NCBI RefSeq assembly: GCF_965363235.1
Contig: NC_134839.1
Span: forward strand, 96,677,743-96,741,742
DNA: 64,000 nucleotides
Reading direction: 5' to 3'
Source: Mytilus galloprovincialis
Lineage: Eukaryota; Mollusca; Bivalvia; Mytilida; Mytilidae
The position numbers and the translations under genes are program-made. The notes under the pieces were generated by a model that saw only the letters and a list, made by a program, of their open reading frames with translations, had not been told where the DNA came from and searched no databases. Below are positions 1 to 11,700 of this stretch, piece by piece (the first letter of the stretch is position 1; the number at the start of each line of letters is the position of its first letter).

Positions 1-285
1 TCTCATTAGAAATGTCAGAATAATCTGTCATAGAACTGTTCTAAACTGTCCTAGAACAGTGAGAACTAAAACTGTCAGGATCAGTCCTAGGGTAGAACTG
101 TCTAAACCAGTTACAGTCGTAGAACTGACAGCAGAACTGACCAAATCAGTTCTAACCGTAGAAATGACAGCAGAACTGACCATCAGTTCTAACCGTAGAA
201 CTGTCGGCAAAACTGACTTGATCAGTTCTAACTTTAGAACTGTCTAGCCGTAGAACTGACCAAACCTGTCAGGATTGTAGAACAT
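1..285. repeat. Degenerate tandem repeat of TAGAACTG / CAGTTCTA words
   Basis: The words TAGAACTG and its reverse complement CAGTTCTA recur about every 20 bases, with a rough period near 44 bases (compare 119-160 with 161-200). Because the array holds both orientations of the same word, either strand can fold back on itself. Two short overlapping frames stay open on opposite strands only because of the repeat. The array may continue to the left of the window. Confidence 0.7.
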
Positions 286-2970
286 GACGTCACTTAAAGT
301 TAAAACAGTGCTCTGATGAGATTGTTTTAATATACATTATATTTTTTTGACCTATTTATATTAAGACAAAGAAAAAACTAATGGCCTAATGTATGTAGAA
401 AAAATGAACGAGAAAATACGTTAACTAACGATAACCACCGAAATACAGGCTCCTGACTGGGACAGCAAAGACATGAAGAATGTGCCGGGGTTCAATATGT
501 GGGTACTAGACGTATACCAATTGATGAACGATGTCACGCATGGTGCACACTAAAATGTGAAATAAGATAGTATTCTGCAGAGATTTTTCTGCAAAGTCAG
601 TGTGGAGGATGCTACAGGCAAAGGGAATAGTCGGAAAGGCAAGAAAGACAGCTAGGGGAAACATTAAAACTTTCATCTTGCTAGTTATGGCATGGCAGAG
701 CTGGAAGCCGAGTGCTAATGAGTAGAGGTATGGCCACCTCTTCTGGCCCGTCAACCGGAGGATGTAATGGTACAGGATCGAAACATCTGGTGAAGATTCG
801 GAGATTTGGGATAGATGTGCAGTCAAATGATATAACAGAAGAAAAGCAGAATACAACCATCTGTAGGTAATAATCTCTATTCTTGGCGAGAGCTTTCTTA
901 GTGCAAACAACATTCAATATTGGACCAAATTTAAAAAGAATCTTTAGTGTTTGGTCTTAGATAAAAATATTGGAAATACTAATCCATTACACATAAATAC
1001 AAGTCAAGCGATTTAGACTCTGATTTCAAACTCCAGGATTTAGTGATCTACATGATAAAATTATGGTTTTACACCCACACAAACACGCACTATCAGTGAA
1101 ATAAAACAACATTTGGATTGAATTTATGAATTAACAATTCATACGTGTTACAAAGGAAGACGTATATATTTCCTGGTAAAACAATGATTTTTTCCGATAT
1201 AAAAAGTTTTTAATTGTTTGTCCACTTCACCACTCTTCTTTGTAATTTGAATATGTATGACAACTGTTTAATTTGCAGTAATATTTGGGCAATATAAAAA
1301 AAAATATGGTATGATTTCTAATGAGACAACTTTTCATCAAAAAGAAGATAACAACTATAACAGGTTAACGTTCAGCCTTTAAAAATGAGCAAAACCCATA
1401 CCGTAAGTTATAAAAGGCATCGAAATGACAAAGGTAAAAGCAATTCAAATGGAAAATTTCACGGCATGATTTATTTACAAAACAGAAAAGGCAACGGCTT
1501 CTGACTTGGTTCAGGGACTTTCCGAATTTTGCGGAATTAACTTTGTTTGATGGTGCAAAATCATCCCCCTGACATAAGAACAGAATACAGAAATCAGTTG
1601 AAAAGGGCTGAACTCAGCAGATCGATAGAAAGCAGAAAAACATTTATCAAAGGCGGGACGTGGCAGGGTATTTTTACATCCCTAGAAACAAAACAAAAAG
1701 ACCGTGAAATACATATATGAGAGTACTAATCAGACCAATACAAGGAAGAAACACAACTAACAAAAACGCAAACCCGACAAGGCACGGAAATTAAATATCC
1801 ATCGCTAATAAACGACAAAGTAAAGATCTGAGAGTACTAGTAGTTACTGACAGCCAGTTCAAAGCCAATAACAACTAATCAAAAAATAAGTCTCTAAGAC
1901 TGAAATATCAATCAGTAAACAACAAACATCCAATGGATTTAGTTTAAAGACGTTTTATATTATATGTTAATGCAAAAGACACTAACAAATCTAAACTATA
2001 TTTTTTTCAGTGGGAGCATGGGGTTTCTTGAAATCCGTTACAATTATTTCTAAAGTATAACAGTAAGTTTTTTCACAAAAAAACCTACATTGCAATCTTT
2101 AGATTCAAGGACATTAACTCTTATAAGATGCTAATTAACACTTTCGGTTATACATGTATTTTTTTCATAATTTTTTGTTTGTTTGCATTTTTAGTATTTT
2201 ATTGAAAAAAAATAAGGTAGTGCTGGAAGTTTAAGTGTACAAATTCCATCTAAATAAGCCCACTTCTAGTTGTTATACTGACCACTAGTCTTTTAAATTA
2301 GACAAACGTTTTAGTTTATCACTACGATCTGGTACGGAATTCTTATAAGACTTGTGTGAATTACAGGTTTCCATTTGGTTGGTCAAAGAAGAAATCAACC
2401 GTTTATCCTTTTAAAATGTCGGTCAAAGGAAATAACTCAAATTGAAATTACGAAATTCGGAATCTTTTTTGTCTAGTGATATCAGGGAAGAAGATCTTTT
2501 CAATACTTACTACGACAGCCGGCATGGAATGGCATATGTTTAAAGCCTGTAATCCTTTGAAAAGTCAATGCCTACCAAAGAATATATGCATTCATAATGA
2601 CTGATTTACAGCTAGCTTTAGAGACAATTTCAGACAAATTCAGTCTGTCAATTTTTGTTTTGTAGACTTTTTGCGAATTATTTTAGTATATTTTTGATTA
2701 CAATTTCGTTCCAGTTGACTGACATTTCCAACACTTAACCTTGAACACAGAGTTGCTGGTTTGCACGGTCCCTGATACACATTACCATTCACATAAATTC
2801 TCATAAATAAATTTAAATTAGGCTGCAGTCAGGGTTATTAAGTTTGTGCTTTTATCTGATAAATCTTCTTTCTTTTCGTTGATTTTTTCAATGGATTAAA
2901 ATTACGTCAAGATTAAAAATTATTTGCACCTTTCATTATCAGTTGTTAAGGAACTTTTTGTTATCATTTA
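286..2970. other. Gene-free AT-rich DNA upstream of GALNT
   Basis: No exon with matching splice sites and protein-like content was found on either strand. Around 1305-1445 there is a decayed copy of the dispersed family marked by CCAATGAGACAACT (called family B here). The stretch 430-930 looks like another dispersed repeat; its 135-residue minus-strand frame has no recognisable protein features. Confidence 0.4.
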
Positions 2971-2974
2971 AATT

Positions 2975-3632
2975 TTTGCTCACCTGAAAAGGCCAAGTGA
3001 GCTTTTCTCATCACTTGGCGTCCGTCGTCGTCTGTTAACTTTTATAAAACCCTTCTCCTCTGAAACTACTGGGCCAAATTTAACCAAAGTGGTCCACAAT
3101 CATCATTTGGGTATCTAGTTTAAGATATCGAGGTTAAATGTTCATCAGGTTAAGAATTATCTGTCCTGAAATCAGATGAATCACAGAACCCGTTGTTGGG
3201 TTGATGCCCTTGAATAAGTAATATTAATGATTTTTTTTTCTTCAGTTTTTTGTTTTTATTTTGAATATTATCATAGATAAAGATAAACTGTAAAAAAACA
3301 ATAATGTTCATCAAAGTAAGATCTACAAATAACTCAAGAGGACCAAAATGGTTAATTGACCCCTTCAGGAGTTATTGCCCTTTAAAGTCCTTTTTTTAAC
3401 AATTTTTCTTAATTTTTTGTTAATCTTTTCCTCGGAAACTACTGAGACAAATTTAACAAACTGAAACGTGGCCACAATCATCACTAGGGTATTTTAAATT
3501 ACTAATAGATTAACCCTGCTAGTCAACCAAAATGGCTGACATGGCTAAAAATAGAACATAGGGGTAAAATGCAGTATACAAAAAATATCAGGACAGCGAC
3601 ACAGGCTCATTGGATCCTCTAGTTTTTATATA
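2975..3632 (+). repeat. Dispersed bivalve repeat (CACTTGGCGTCCGTCGTCG family)
   Basis: It begins near GCTCACCTGAAAAGGCC, continues through CACTTGGCGTCCGTCGTCG and the phrases for 'contrast' words such as GAAACTACTGGGCCAAATTT, and ends near GAACATAGGGGTAAAATGCAGT-like sequence. From memory this is a very common repeat of mussels and oysters. Related sequence in matching orientation lies at 38810-39860. No coding capacity is visible. Confidence 0.6.
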
Positions 3633-5032
3633 ACAGTATCCGTACTTGCTATTATAATAATTGCTATATAAATAATTATATCCGATGGAAAAATTTTAAA
3701 TACGGATGAAATAAACGTCGGATTGCCACAGACATAGATATAATTTAAAATATAACAATTCAAATGTACCGTTATTGTCTTTTTTGGTCTTTTTACCACC
3801 TGAAATACATTTGATTAAACCTATTTATCTGCATGTAAACAAAATAAATATAAATTATGCAAGAATATTAGTGTTAAGTTTGTTTAGAATAAAAATGCCA
3901 AGATACGAGACAAAGTCGGTAGTTTTAAACATGTTCATTTCTATAAAGGGAATGAATATTTAGTGAAGACTAAGTAAGAAAGTTTTTATCAAACTTCGTA
4001 TTGGTAAGTTTGGTTTCAGATTTATTTAGAGTTATAAATGTTATCATAATCTTATTTTATCACAGTTTAATTCAATATAATTCCTCAGTAACTATGATTA
4101 AACCAATTCAAGATATAGAAATATAATTGTACACACCGGACAGTGGTCGTAGAGTAAAGGTAAGTAATATGTATGTATTAAATGTAAATACTCATTGACA
4201 AACGAAACGTTATTGCAGAAAAATAATAAAAAAAAATATTTCAGCAAATTATTATAATATACATATTATATTTTCAGCAACCACTGATAAATCTCATGTC
4301 CATAATATTTTATGCACGTTAATTTGTTTTCATTGTATCTAAAGTCTGTCTTATGACAAAAAAGCTAGTAAACACTATTGTCGAATCTCTAATGAGTGTT
4401 TTGTTTTGTGAATTTTTAATCAGAACTGTATAGAAACTCAGAATAAAAACAAATATGCAGCTATTGCACTAGAAGTGGTAAGGATTATCAAATGACACCA
4501 CAATGTCAGTTGGGATGACTGTAGATGTGTTTAAAGCCGGCACACGTTTGTTTGATAATTTCGCCTGAAAAAAAACTTCCCGTGTTATGTGAGGATCAAA
4601 TAAAACAGAAAAGGACATGGTTGATTAAGTTACCATAGACGGACGATCGTAAATATTCTTTCTGTCATGTGGAAATAGTTCCACATCATGGCACGGTTCA
4701 CAGTGTCGGCGATCTGATGTTCAGTCGTGTGATGGTAACAAACACATTTTATTTACAATCCGTGTTATAATATTTTTCGAGAAACAAAAAATTGCAAAGT
4801 ATCCTGGATATTTGGAGAAAGCTGCAAGTTACTTACATTAAATTGAGTCATTAGTCTTCAGACCGTTAGTTTTCTCGATTAAACTACATTTTGTCATTTC
4901 GATACCCTTTATAGTTGTTTATTTCTACATATTTTGTTCAAATAAAACACTGGTGGAGAGGTGCACCTATACCTTTGGCAATATAACAACTTTTTAATTC
5001 AAATTGCTTATCTTGAAACTTCGAAAATAGAC

Positions 5033-5068
5033 AGTTTTACTCAACATAAATAAATGTTGAGTAAAACT
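5033..5068. repeat. Perfect 15-bp hairpin with a 6-base loop
   Basis: AGTTTTACTCAACAT at 5033-5047 pairs with ATGTTGAGTAAAACT at 5054-5068 around the loop AAATAA. It lies about 440 bases before the GALNT start codon and directly before a family A repeat copy, so it may be a repeat end rather than a regulatory structure. Confidence 0.55.
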
Positions 5069-5075
5069 ATTTTCT

Positions 5076-5226
5076 ATATTTGAAAATGCCTGTACCAAGT
5101 CAGGAATATGACAGTTGTTGTCCATTCGTTTGGTGTGTTTTCTTATTTGATTTTGCCATTTGATTAGGGACTTTCCGTCTTGAATTTTTCTTGGAGTTCA
5201 GTATTTTTGTGATTTTACTTTTTGCA
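5076..5226 (+). repeat. Family A dispersed repeat copy, 3' part
   Basis: Family A is a repeat of roughly 250-300 bases. It runs from GCATCGTTGTCAATATAATG through CCTGTACCAAGTCAGGAATA to GGAGTTCAGTATTTTTG. This copy carries the last half. Other + copies lie near 8709-8962, 15959-16168, 24470-24708, 33062-33215, 34940-35032, 47668-47735 and 51500-51745. Minus copies lie near 21232-21320, 33340-33560, 42525-42795, 45588-45680 and 46985-47285. Confidence 0.65.
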
Positions 5227-5505
5227 TGTTTTTTTATGTTACTTGCCATGAGAAGGTATGGTACATTTTAATTGCAAAATGAGCAAAACCCGAACTGTAC
5301 AGAAAGCTATACAAATGTTTAAATAAATCGAATTGTATGTGTTTATATTGCCCTACTTGATACTCTTTGTGTAAGTCCTGCTATTGTTCTATTTTTAGGA
5401 TTATGCCAGGAAATGATAGTTCATTTAGATGTTTTATCACCCGTCTTCTTTCCGTCGCAAAGTAAAGAAAGTATTCATTTCTTTGATTTACAATTAAGTT
5501 AAATA

Positions 5506-5779
5506 ATGCGGAGATCTGAAAGGCGGTTTTTGATAAAGTTTACGTGTTTATTTTGTTTAATTTGGATATGTGTAACATTCTTAATCAGTAAAAAATACAA
5601 TATACTATTGAGTCAAACATGGATGGAAAGTGCAAACTATATCAGGGCTAAAACTGTACGGAATTTGGCGAACAAATCTGAATGTCAGGATAACATCACG
5701 GGAAAGGCTGAATTTAGAGATCAGTTGGTAGAGCAAGCAAAAAGTAGATGGAATACTAACTACAGTAACTCAGTAGTGG
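5506..5779 (+). CDS. GALNT exon 1: cytosolic tail, membrane anchor, stem
   Basis: It encodes residues 1-91, beginning [12 protein letters not shown], followed by a hydrophobic run rich in Phe, Leu, Ile, Cys and Trp that fits a type II signal anchor. The donor G|GTAGGT leaves phase 1, which exon 2 completes as a glycine codon. An alternative donor eight bases... at GTAATA would leave phase 2 and break the frame of exon 2, so the first is preferred. Confidence 0.85.
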
Positions 5780-8700
5780 GTAGGTAATACATATGAAACA
5801 GTTTATATTTAAACTAGCCTACCCACAAACAAATAATCTGTAGACACTAAAATGCCAATACATTTTTGTTGGTTTCACTATCATATAATTGAAAATAGAC
5901 AAAATCGGTAATTGTTATCTCATATTGAAAATATTTTCAAAAAGTCGCAGTTAGGTACACGAAAGAAAAGACATTATATAACTCGAAAATGAGTTTCACT
6001 CGATACAAAATATAGGTTGAGTTTATCTATTTGTATTCAGTCGATTTTCAGCTTTTTCAGTTTATCATATTTCACGGGTAATTCCAAAATGCGAAAGCTA
6101 CTGTACACACTGAGTATAATTTTGTATAAATCATGACCGATCGTAATGGAAGTGTCCGAACAGCGCTCGTCAATATGGTCTGAGAACACAATTATTCCGC
6201 AGTGCGTTACTTTTAAACATTTAATTAAAATTTAAAAAAACGCACCTGCTCTATCTCAAAAAAAATTACACTTTCGTGTAATACTATTGGGACAATTAAT
6301 GTCCATATTATAGAAATTTCTACCAACACTTACTCAAAATATTGAGAATTTTATTTTAAGGGGGTCTACAATATAGTTTTACAGCTTTCTACATACTAAA
6401 TGTTTACCTTTTTAACCGGACCAAATCACTACTTTTTTTAAAAACATAAAGATTCAGCACATACATATTTTTAATATGTAATTTTATGTCTTTTTATGTT
6501 TCACGCAGAAAGGAAATGGAAAGTGCATGAAAAACATTAGTAAGTTAAACAGTGTCCACACTATTGACTATATTTGTATAGACAACGAAAATCTAAGGAC
6601 GATAACTGTGTCATCGGACCATATAAATACATGTATCTTTAAGTACGCGTATTTCCCCTGTTCCACGAAGTAAAAAACCGAAGACTGTTAAAGCCTCATG
6701 GAATATGCACACACACGGTAGCTGAGCAAGATTTATTTTCAATATTCGGTGGATCAAATTGTTCTTCATACCATGACAAGACATGTTGCATTCTGCGTGT
6801 ACGTTTACAAAACACTCATCAGTGACGGTCGAATATAAAAATGAAAACTCATAGCTTACAAAAGATTGTTTGCATAATATTTTATATATTAGATAACAAC
6901 TTGAAGTGTGTGGTTAAGGAGGTTGTAATTGTATTCTTGAAATATATGTTTGTTGTTTATCTTTAAAGGTTATAAAGGTACAGGTGTAAATGTTGATGAA
7001 AGCCTTCTGTCACCGTTACAGAAACAGACATATGACGACGGATGGAAGAAAAATGCTTTTAATCAATATGCTAGTGACCTTATACCGGTTAATCGATACG
7101 TCGGAGACCACAGACATGATTTGTAAGACATAAAGATACACTAAACATAAAACATTGAGGTGCATTATTATTCTTCATTCAATATTTTTTTTTGTGAATA
7201 TTACTCTGTACATGATTTATCATTCATCCTTCGATTGGCCATGCTAAAAGGGTACGCCAAGGTTCAGTCAGTAAGCTGTCAACTCATCCCACAATATGAA
7301 ATACCTCAAGGCAGCTACTGTTACAATAGACAAGGCCATATTTGGGGCCCTTTAATATAGCTTCCTGTTCGGCGTGAGCCAAGGCTCCGTATTGAAGACT
7401 GTACTCTGACATATTATAGTTAACTTTTACATAATGTGACATGAATGGAGAGTTGTCTCATTGGCACTCATACCACATCTTCTTATATCTATATTCGACA
7501 ATAAAACGTTTTCGAAGTACTAAAATGTGCAGCAAATGCAGTATTTTGATTGTTTGTATTCTGAGTCTGAGTACGATAGTCTATCAAACTGAAAAAAATC
7601 GTCGTGTGTTTTATATTAAGGAAAATGCAAGGGATGAGAATTAAAAACCAATATTCTTAGAAAAACGTGTATAAAACAACGTTGCCTTTACAAACAGTTT
7701 AATGCATAAGGGAGCTACCATTTGATTTTTATGGGGGGGGGCTAGGATGAAATTTGAAAAAAATAGGCAGGACAGGAGTTTTGAGTAAAAAAAAAAGGCA
7801 GGATGAGACACTTGCAAAAAAAAAGAGTCAGGGGCCGGTAACAAGAAGCATTCTTATGTCTTACGAACGTCTAAGGGCGTCTTAAGATTTAAGAATGTAA
7901 CAAGACCCAACCTCAGACCTATCTTAGAATTATTGACATCCCTAAATGTTTTGAAAAAGTGCTTGATTTAAGAACGATTCTTATGCTTACCTTAAAGCGA
8001 TCTTACTAATTCCGGTAACACAAAATCATTCTTAAATTTTGGTCAGTTATTAAGTGTTCTTAAAACAAACTAAAGCAACTTAGGGGTGTACCAAGAACTA
8101 TTCGCAATAGCTTCACTTGATATTTTTTGTAAGAGTGGTCCCGACTACTCTTAGTTGTACATAATAGAACAAGTTGCTTAAAAAAGTTAATACGTGAACC
8201 TTAGAACTTTTTTATTCTAATTATTAATTCATCTGAATAGGAAATTATATATCAGTGTTTTTTTGGCCATGTGTGTGGAGGATGGTCGTTTCTCTTTATT
8301 GTAACTTGATCATTACAATGTTGGCTTGTTGAGACAAGTGTTAAATATAAAGCAAAGAGAAATGTGTGACCTTTTTCAATTTTAAACCAAGAGTTCCAAA
8401 TGGTGAAGTTTAAATCACCACTTCTTAAATTTTACGGAAGCCATCATAGTTAACCAATATGGAATATCCGTTATACAGATGATATCGTTTATGTTCATTA
8501 TGTCGTAACTACAGTCCCATTCCTTTTTCACGAATGTGACCTAACGAATTAGACTATTTACCGGCTTTGTAACATAATGAGCAACACGATGGGCGCCACA
8601 CGTGGAACAGGATCTGCTTACCCTTCCGGATCATCTGAAATCATTCCCAGTTTTTAGCGGGTTTCGTGTTGCTGTTATACACTTATTTTTAACATTTTTG

Positions 8701-11700
8701 CCTATTGTGTCTGTTTTGTCCATGCATCGTTATCAATATAATGGAATTTGATAAGAATGTCATACAAGTGAGAGTTTCAGCTCTTTAAACCAGGTTCAAT
8801 CCATCATTTTTTTACAGTTTGAAAATGCCTGTAACAAGTCAGGAATATGAGAAGTGTCGCCAATTTGTTTGATGTGTTTTATCATTTGATTTTGCCATTT
8901 GGTTAGGGACTTTCCGTTTTGAATTTTCCTCGGAGTTCAGTATTTTTGTGATTTTATTTTTTGTAAGAAGGCTTTCAAAGAAAAAAAAATGTTGTTTTAA
9001 AGTGAAAAAATATAGAAAGATGTGGTATGGGTGTCAATGAGCCAACTCTCCATCCAAATAACAATTTATAAAAGTAAACCATTATAGTAGTGATTTGACC
9101 GAAATGAAAGTAAGATAGAAAGATAAGCCTACGTTATTTATACAAGATTAAAATCCTACCATTAGCCTGGTGAATAATAGGGCACTCAAAAGAAAAAGTA
9201 GATGGATTGTCCTGAGACAAGCATATTTTTATTAAAATAATAATGGTCTATAAGCAGTTGAATTAATTTCATGTTTGAAGCGGTGCAAATTTTTTAATTC
9301 AATTTGACTTTTATCAAAAAAGGGGAAGAATGAATAATGGTGGTCTGAGGCCAGAATTGTTTTCCATAGGTTAAATGGGTAGTTGATTGTTATGCGCATT
9401 TTATCATTCATTAAAACGTTTTTATGATTCATTTAAGGTGATTCTAATTTCTATGCGAGGAACCAAAAACGGAGACGCCAGAAAATTATTAAGAACTCGT
9501 AACTTGAAAACTATTACGATGCAACTTAAGGAGGAAATAAGACCGATCTACGAACAACCTGAGGGAGCTTTGATTTACACTCTTTGAATGATCTTAGAAT
9601 GATCTTATCTTCCCCTTCATCCTAGCCCCCCCCCCCCCCCCCCCCCCCCTAAAAATCAAATGGTAGCTCCCTAAGCTTTAATACTACATTTCTTGAAACA
9701 AAATTACATGTCTATGCTATGAGGTTCTCTCTGGGAATTAAAAGTTTCTTCGCCAATTAAAATTGGACGCACTAAGTATGATTATAAATTATCTTTTATA
9801 ATTTGATAATATTTGCAGGTGTACAAAGGTGGTTTATAAAGAATATTTACCAGAAGCATCTGTAGTAATTATATTCCATAATGAGGCTTGGAGTGTATTA
9901 TGGAGGACTGTATACAGTATATTAAACACATCACCTTCACATCTGTTGAAGGACATCTTCCTGGTTGATGATGCCTCAACACAAGGTAAACATGATAATA
10001 ATAGAGTTTATATGAATAAAGGGGTGATATTGGTAGCATAAACTGTTCATTGAGGGCTACGTATATGTTGGTATTCACCAAACAGCAACATAAGTTAACG
10101 AATCAAATATACATCAAGGGGAACAACGCGCTCTTCAACAACAGACAAGTACATAGATGTAGGAAGGTGTGGTGTGAGTGCCAATGAGACAACTCTCCAT
10201 CCAAGTAACACTTTATTAAAGTTAACCATTATAGTTCAATATACGACCTTTAACACGGAGCCTTGGCTCACACTGAAGAGCAAGCTATAAAGGGCCCCCA
10301 AAATTACTGATGTAAAACCATTCAAACGGGAAAACCAATGGTCTAATATTTACAAAAAAAAAATGAATACAATGAAAGTAAAACTCGACTCTTTTTGTCA
10401 ATCGTTAACAAACTGCTCTTTCTGCCTCTCGTATTTGTATTATTTAAAGTAGCACAACAGTCGTATTCAGGACAACTTGAGTGATTGTATTCGAATGGTT
10501 ATAACTGTGAAGAACATTAAGACAAATGAAGTGCAATATTAAAAGAAAGAGAGATTGCTAGTAACCATTTCCAGAATAGTTCGTAAACCCACAATTACAT
10601 GTCAATTCGTAGGCAGAAAAAAATATTAACAATATTTTTATTTTCAAGATTAGTATTATCAGTTTTAAAAGAGATATTTAATTTATTTCTATTTCATCAT
10701 AATTCTATATGTCAACACATTCTAGAACATTTTGGTCCGTTAGAATTACTTCCCTTAGCTTAGGTTGTTTTATGCCAAAGCTACTTTATTAAACAAGGTA
10801 AACGATATACGTGCATTGAATACTGGGAATCCTAGAAAGTTGAAATTAAAATACAAATGATAATAAATGTTTGGGTTAAGAGTAATAAGGAATACTTTGT
10901 CTAATTAAAGGTTATTGATGTGTAAACTGGGCCGCTGGATTATAAACTATCCATAAAAGCCAGAACCCTTCCCTTCTGACTTTTATAAGGTTTGATTCAG
11001 CGGCCTAATTCACAAAGAAAAGAAAAATGTTACAAAAATGTTTCACACATTTGGTTTAACGATTTTGAATATATGCGATTCATAAAGTCATTGGTCGCCC
11101 TCGAAAAAAGGTCGATCTATTATTTCGTAATAGGTCTTACTATAGAAAACGGTTTTGGTACTTTCTAAAGCAATTCAAACATCTAAGTATGACACCTTTT
11201 TAATAATTTCCTTATTGCAATATTAGTAATAGGAACTCATTTTTTCATACATTGTAATACCACATCTGTCTTTATAAACCGCAGATGACAGATACATAAT
11301 AGCATTTTAAATGTTCAAAACATAGACTAGCGAACTATTTAAATGTATTGAATAATCTATCATTATTGATATTTGAATTAAAGATTTTTCACGATTTCTG
11401 TTTGGTGGAAACGAGAGGATTACATTGAAGAAAACAAAAACATGTGTTACTCGCTGAGCTATGTGTTAGAGTAGACATGTATCCTCGTATTAACCAATAA
11501 AAAGCTTCATTTTGGCATGAAGTATAAAATGATGATATCAACTAAATAAGACGATCCTCGTTGTAGCTAATCAAGCACCTATAATAATATATTTTTATTA
11601 TATTTTCAGAACATTTACATCAGAGGCTAACCGAAGAAGTTGATAAATTTCCAAATGTTCATCTGCTTCGAACTGGTATTAGATCAGGCTTAATCAAAGC

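Larger units (their letters stand above)
7123..9818 (+). other. GALNT intron 2, mostly repeats
   Basis: Contents: a minus copy of family B at about 7370-7490, a large terminal-inverted-repeat element at 7709-9672 with family A and other repeats nested in it, and the normal acceptor ATTTGCAG before exon 3. No further exon was seen. Confidence 0.7.

Noticed and set aside
506-913. 135-residue minus-strand open frame
   Set aside because: No domain, no splice context and a residue mix typical of translated AT-rich DNA; it lies in what looks like a dispersed repeat.
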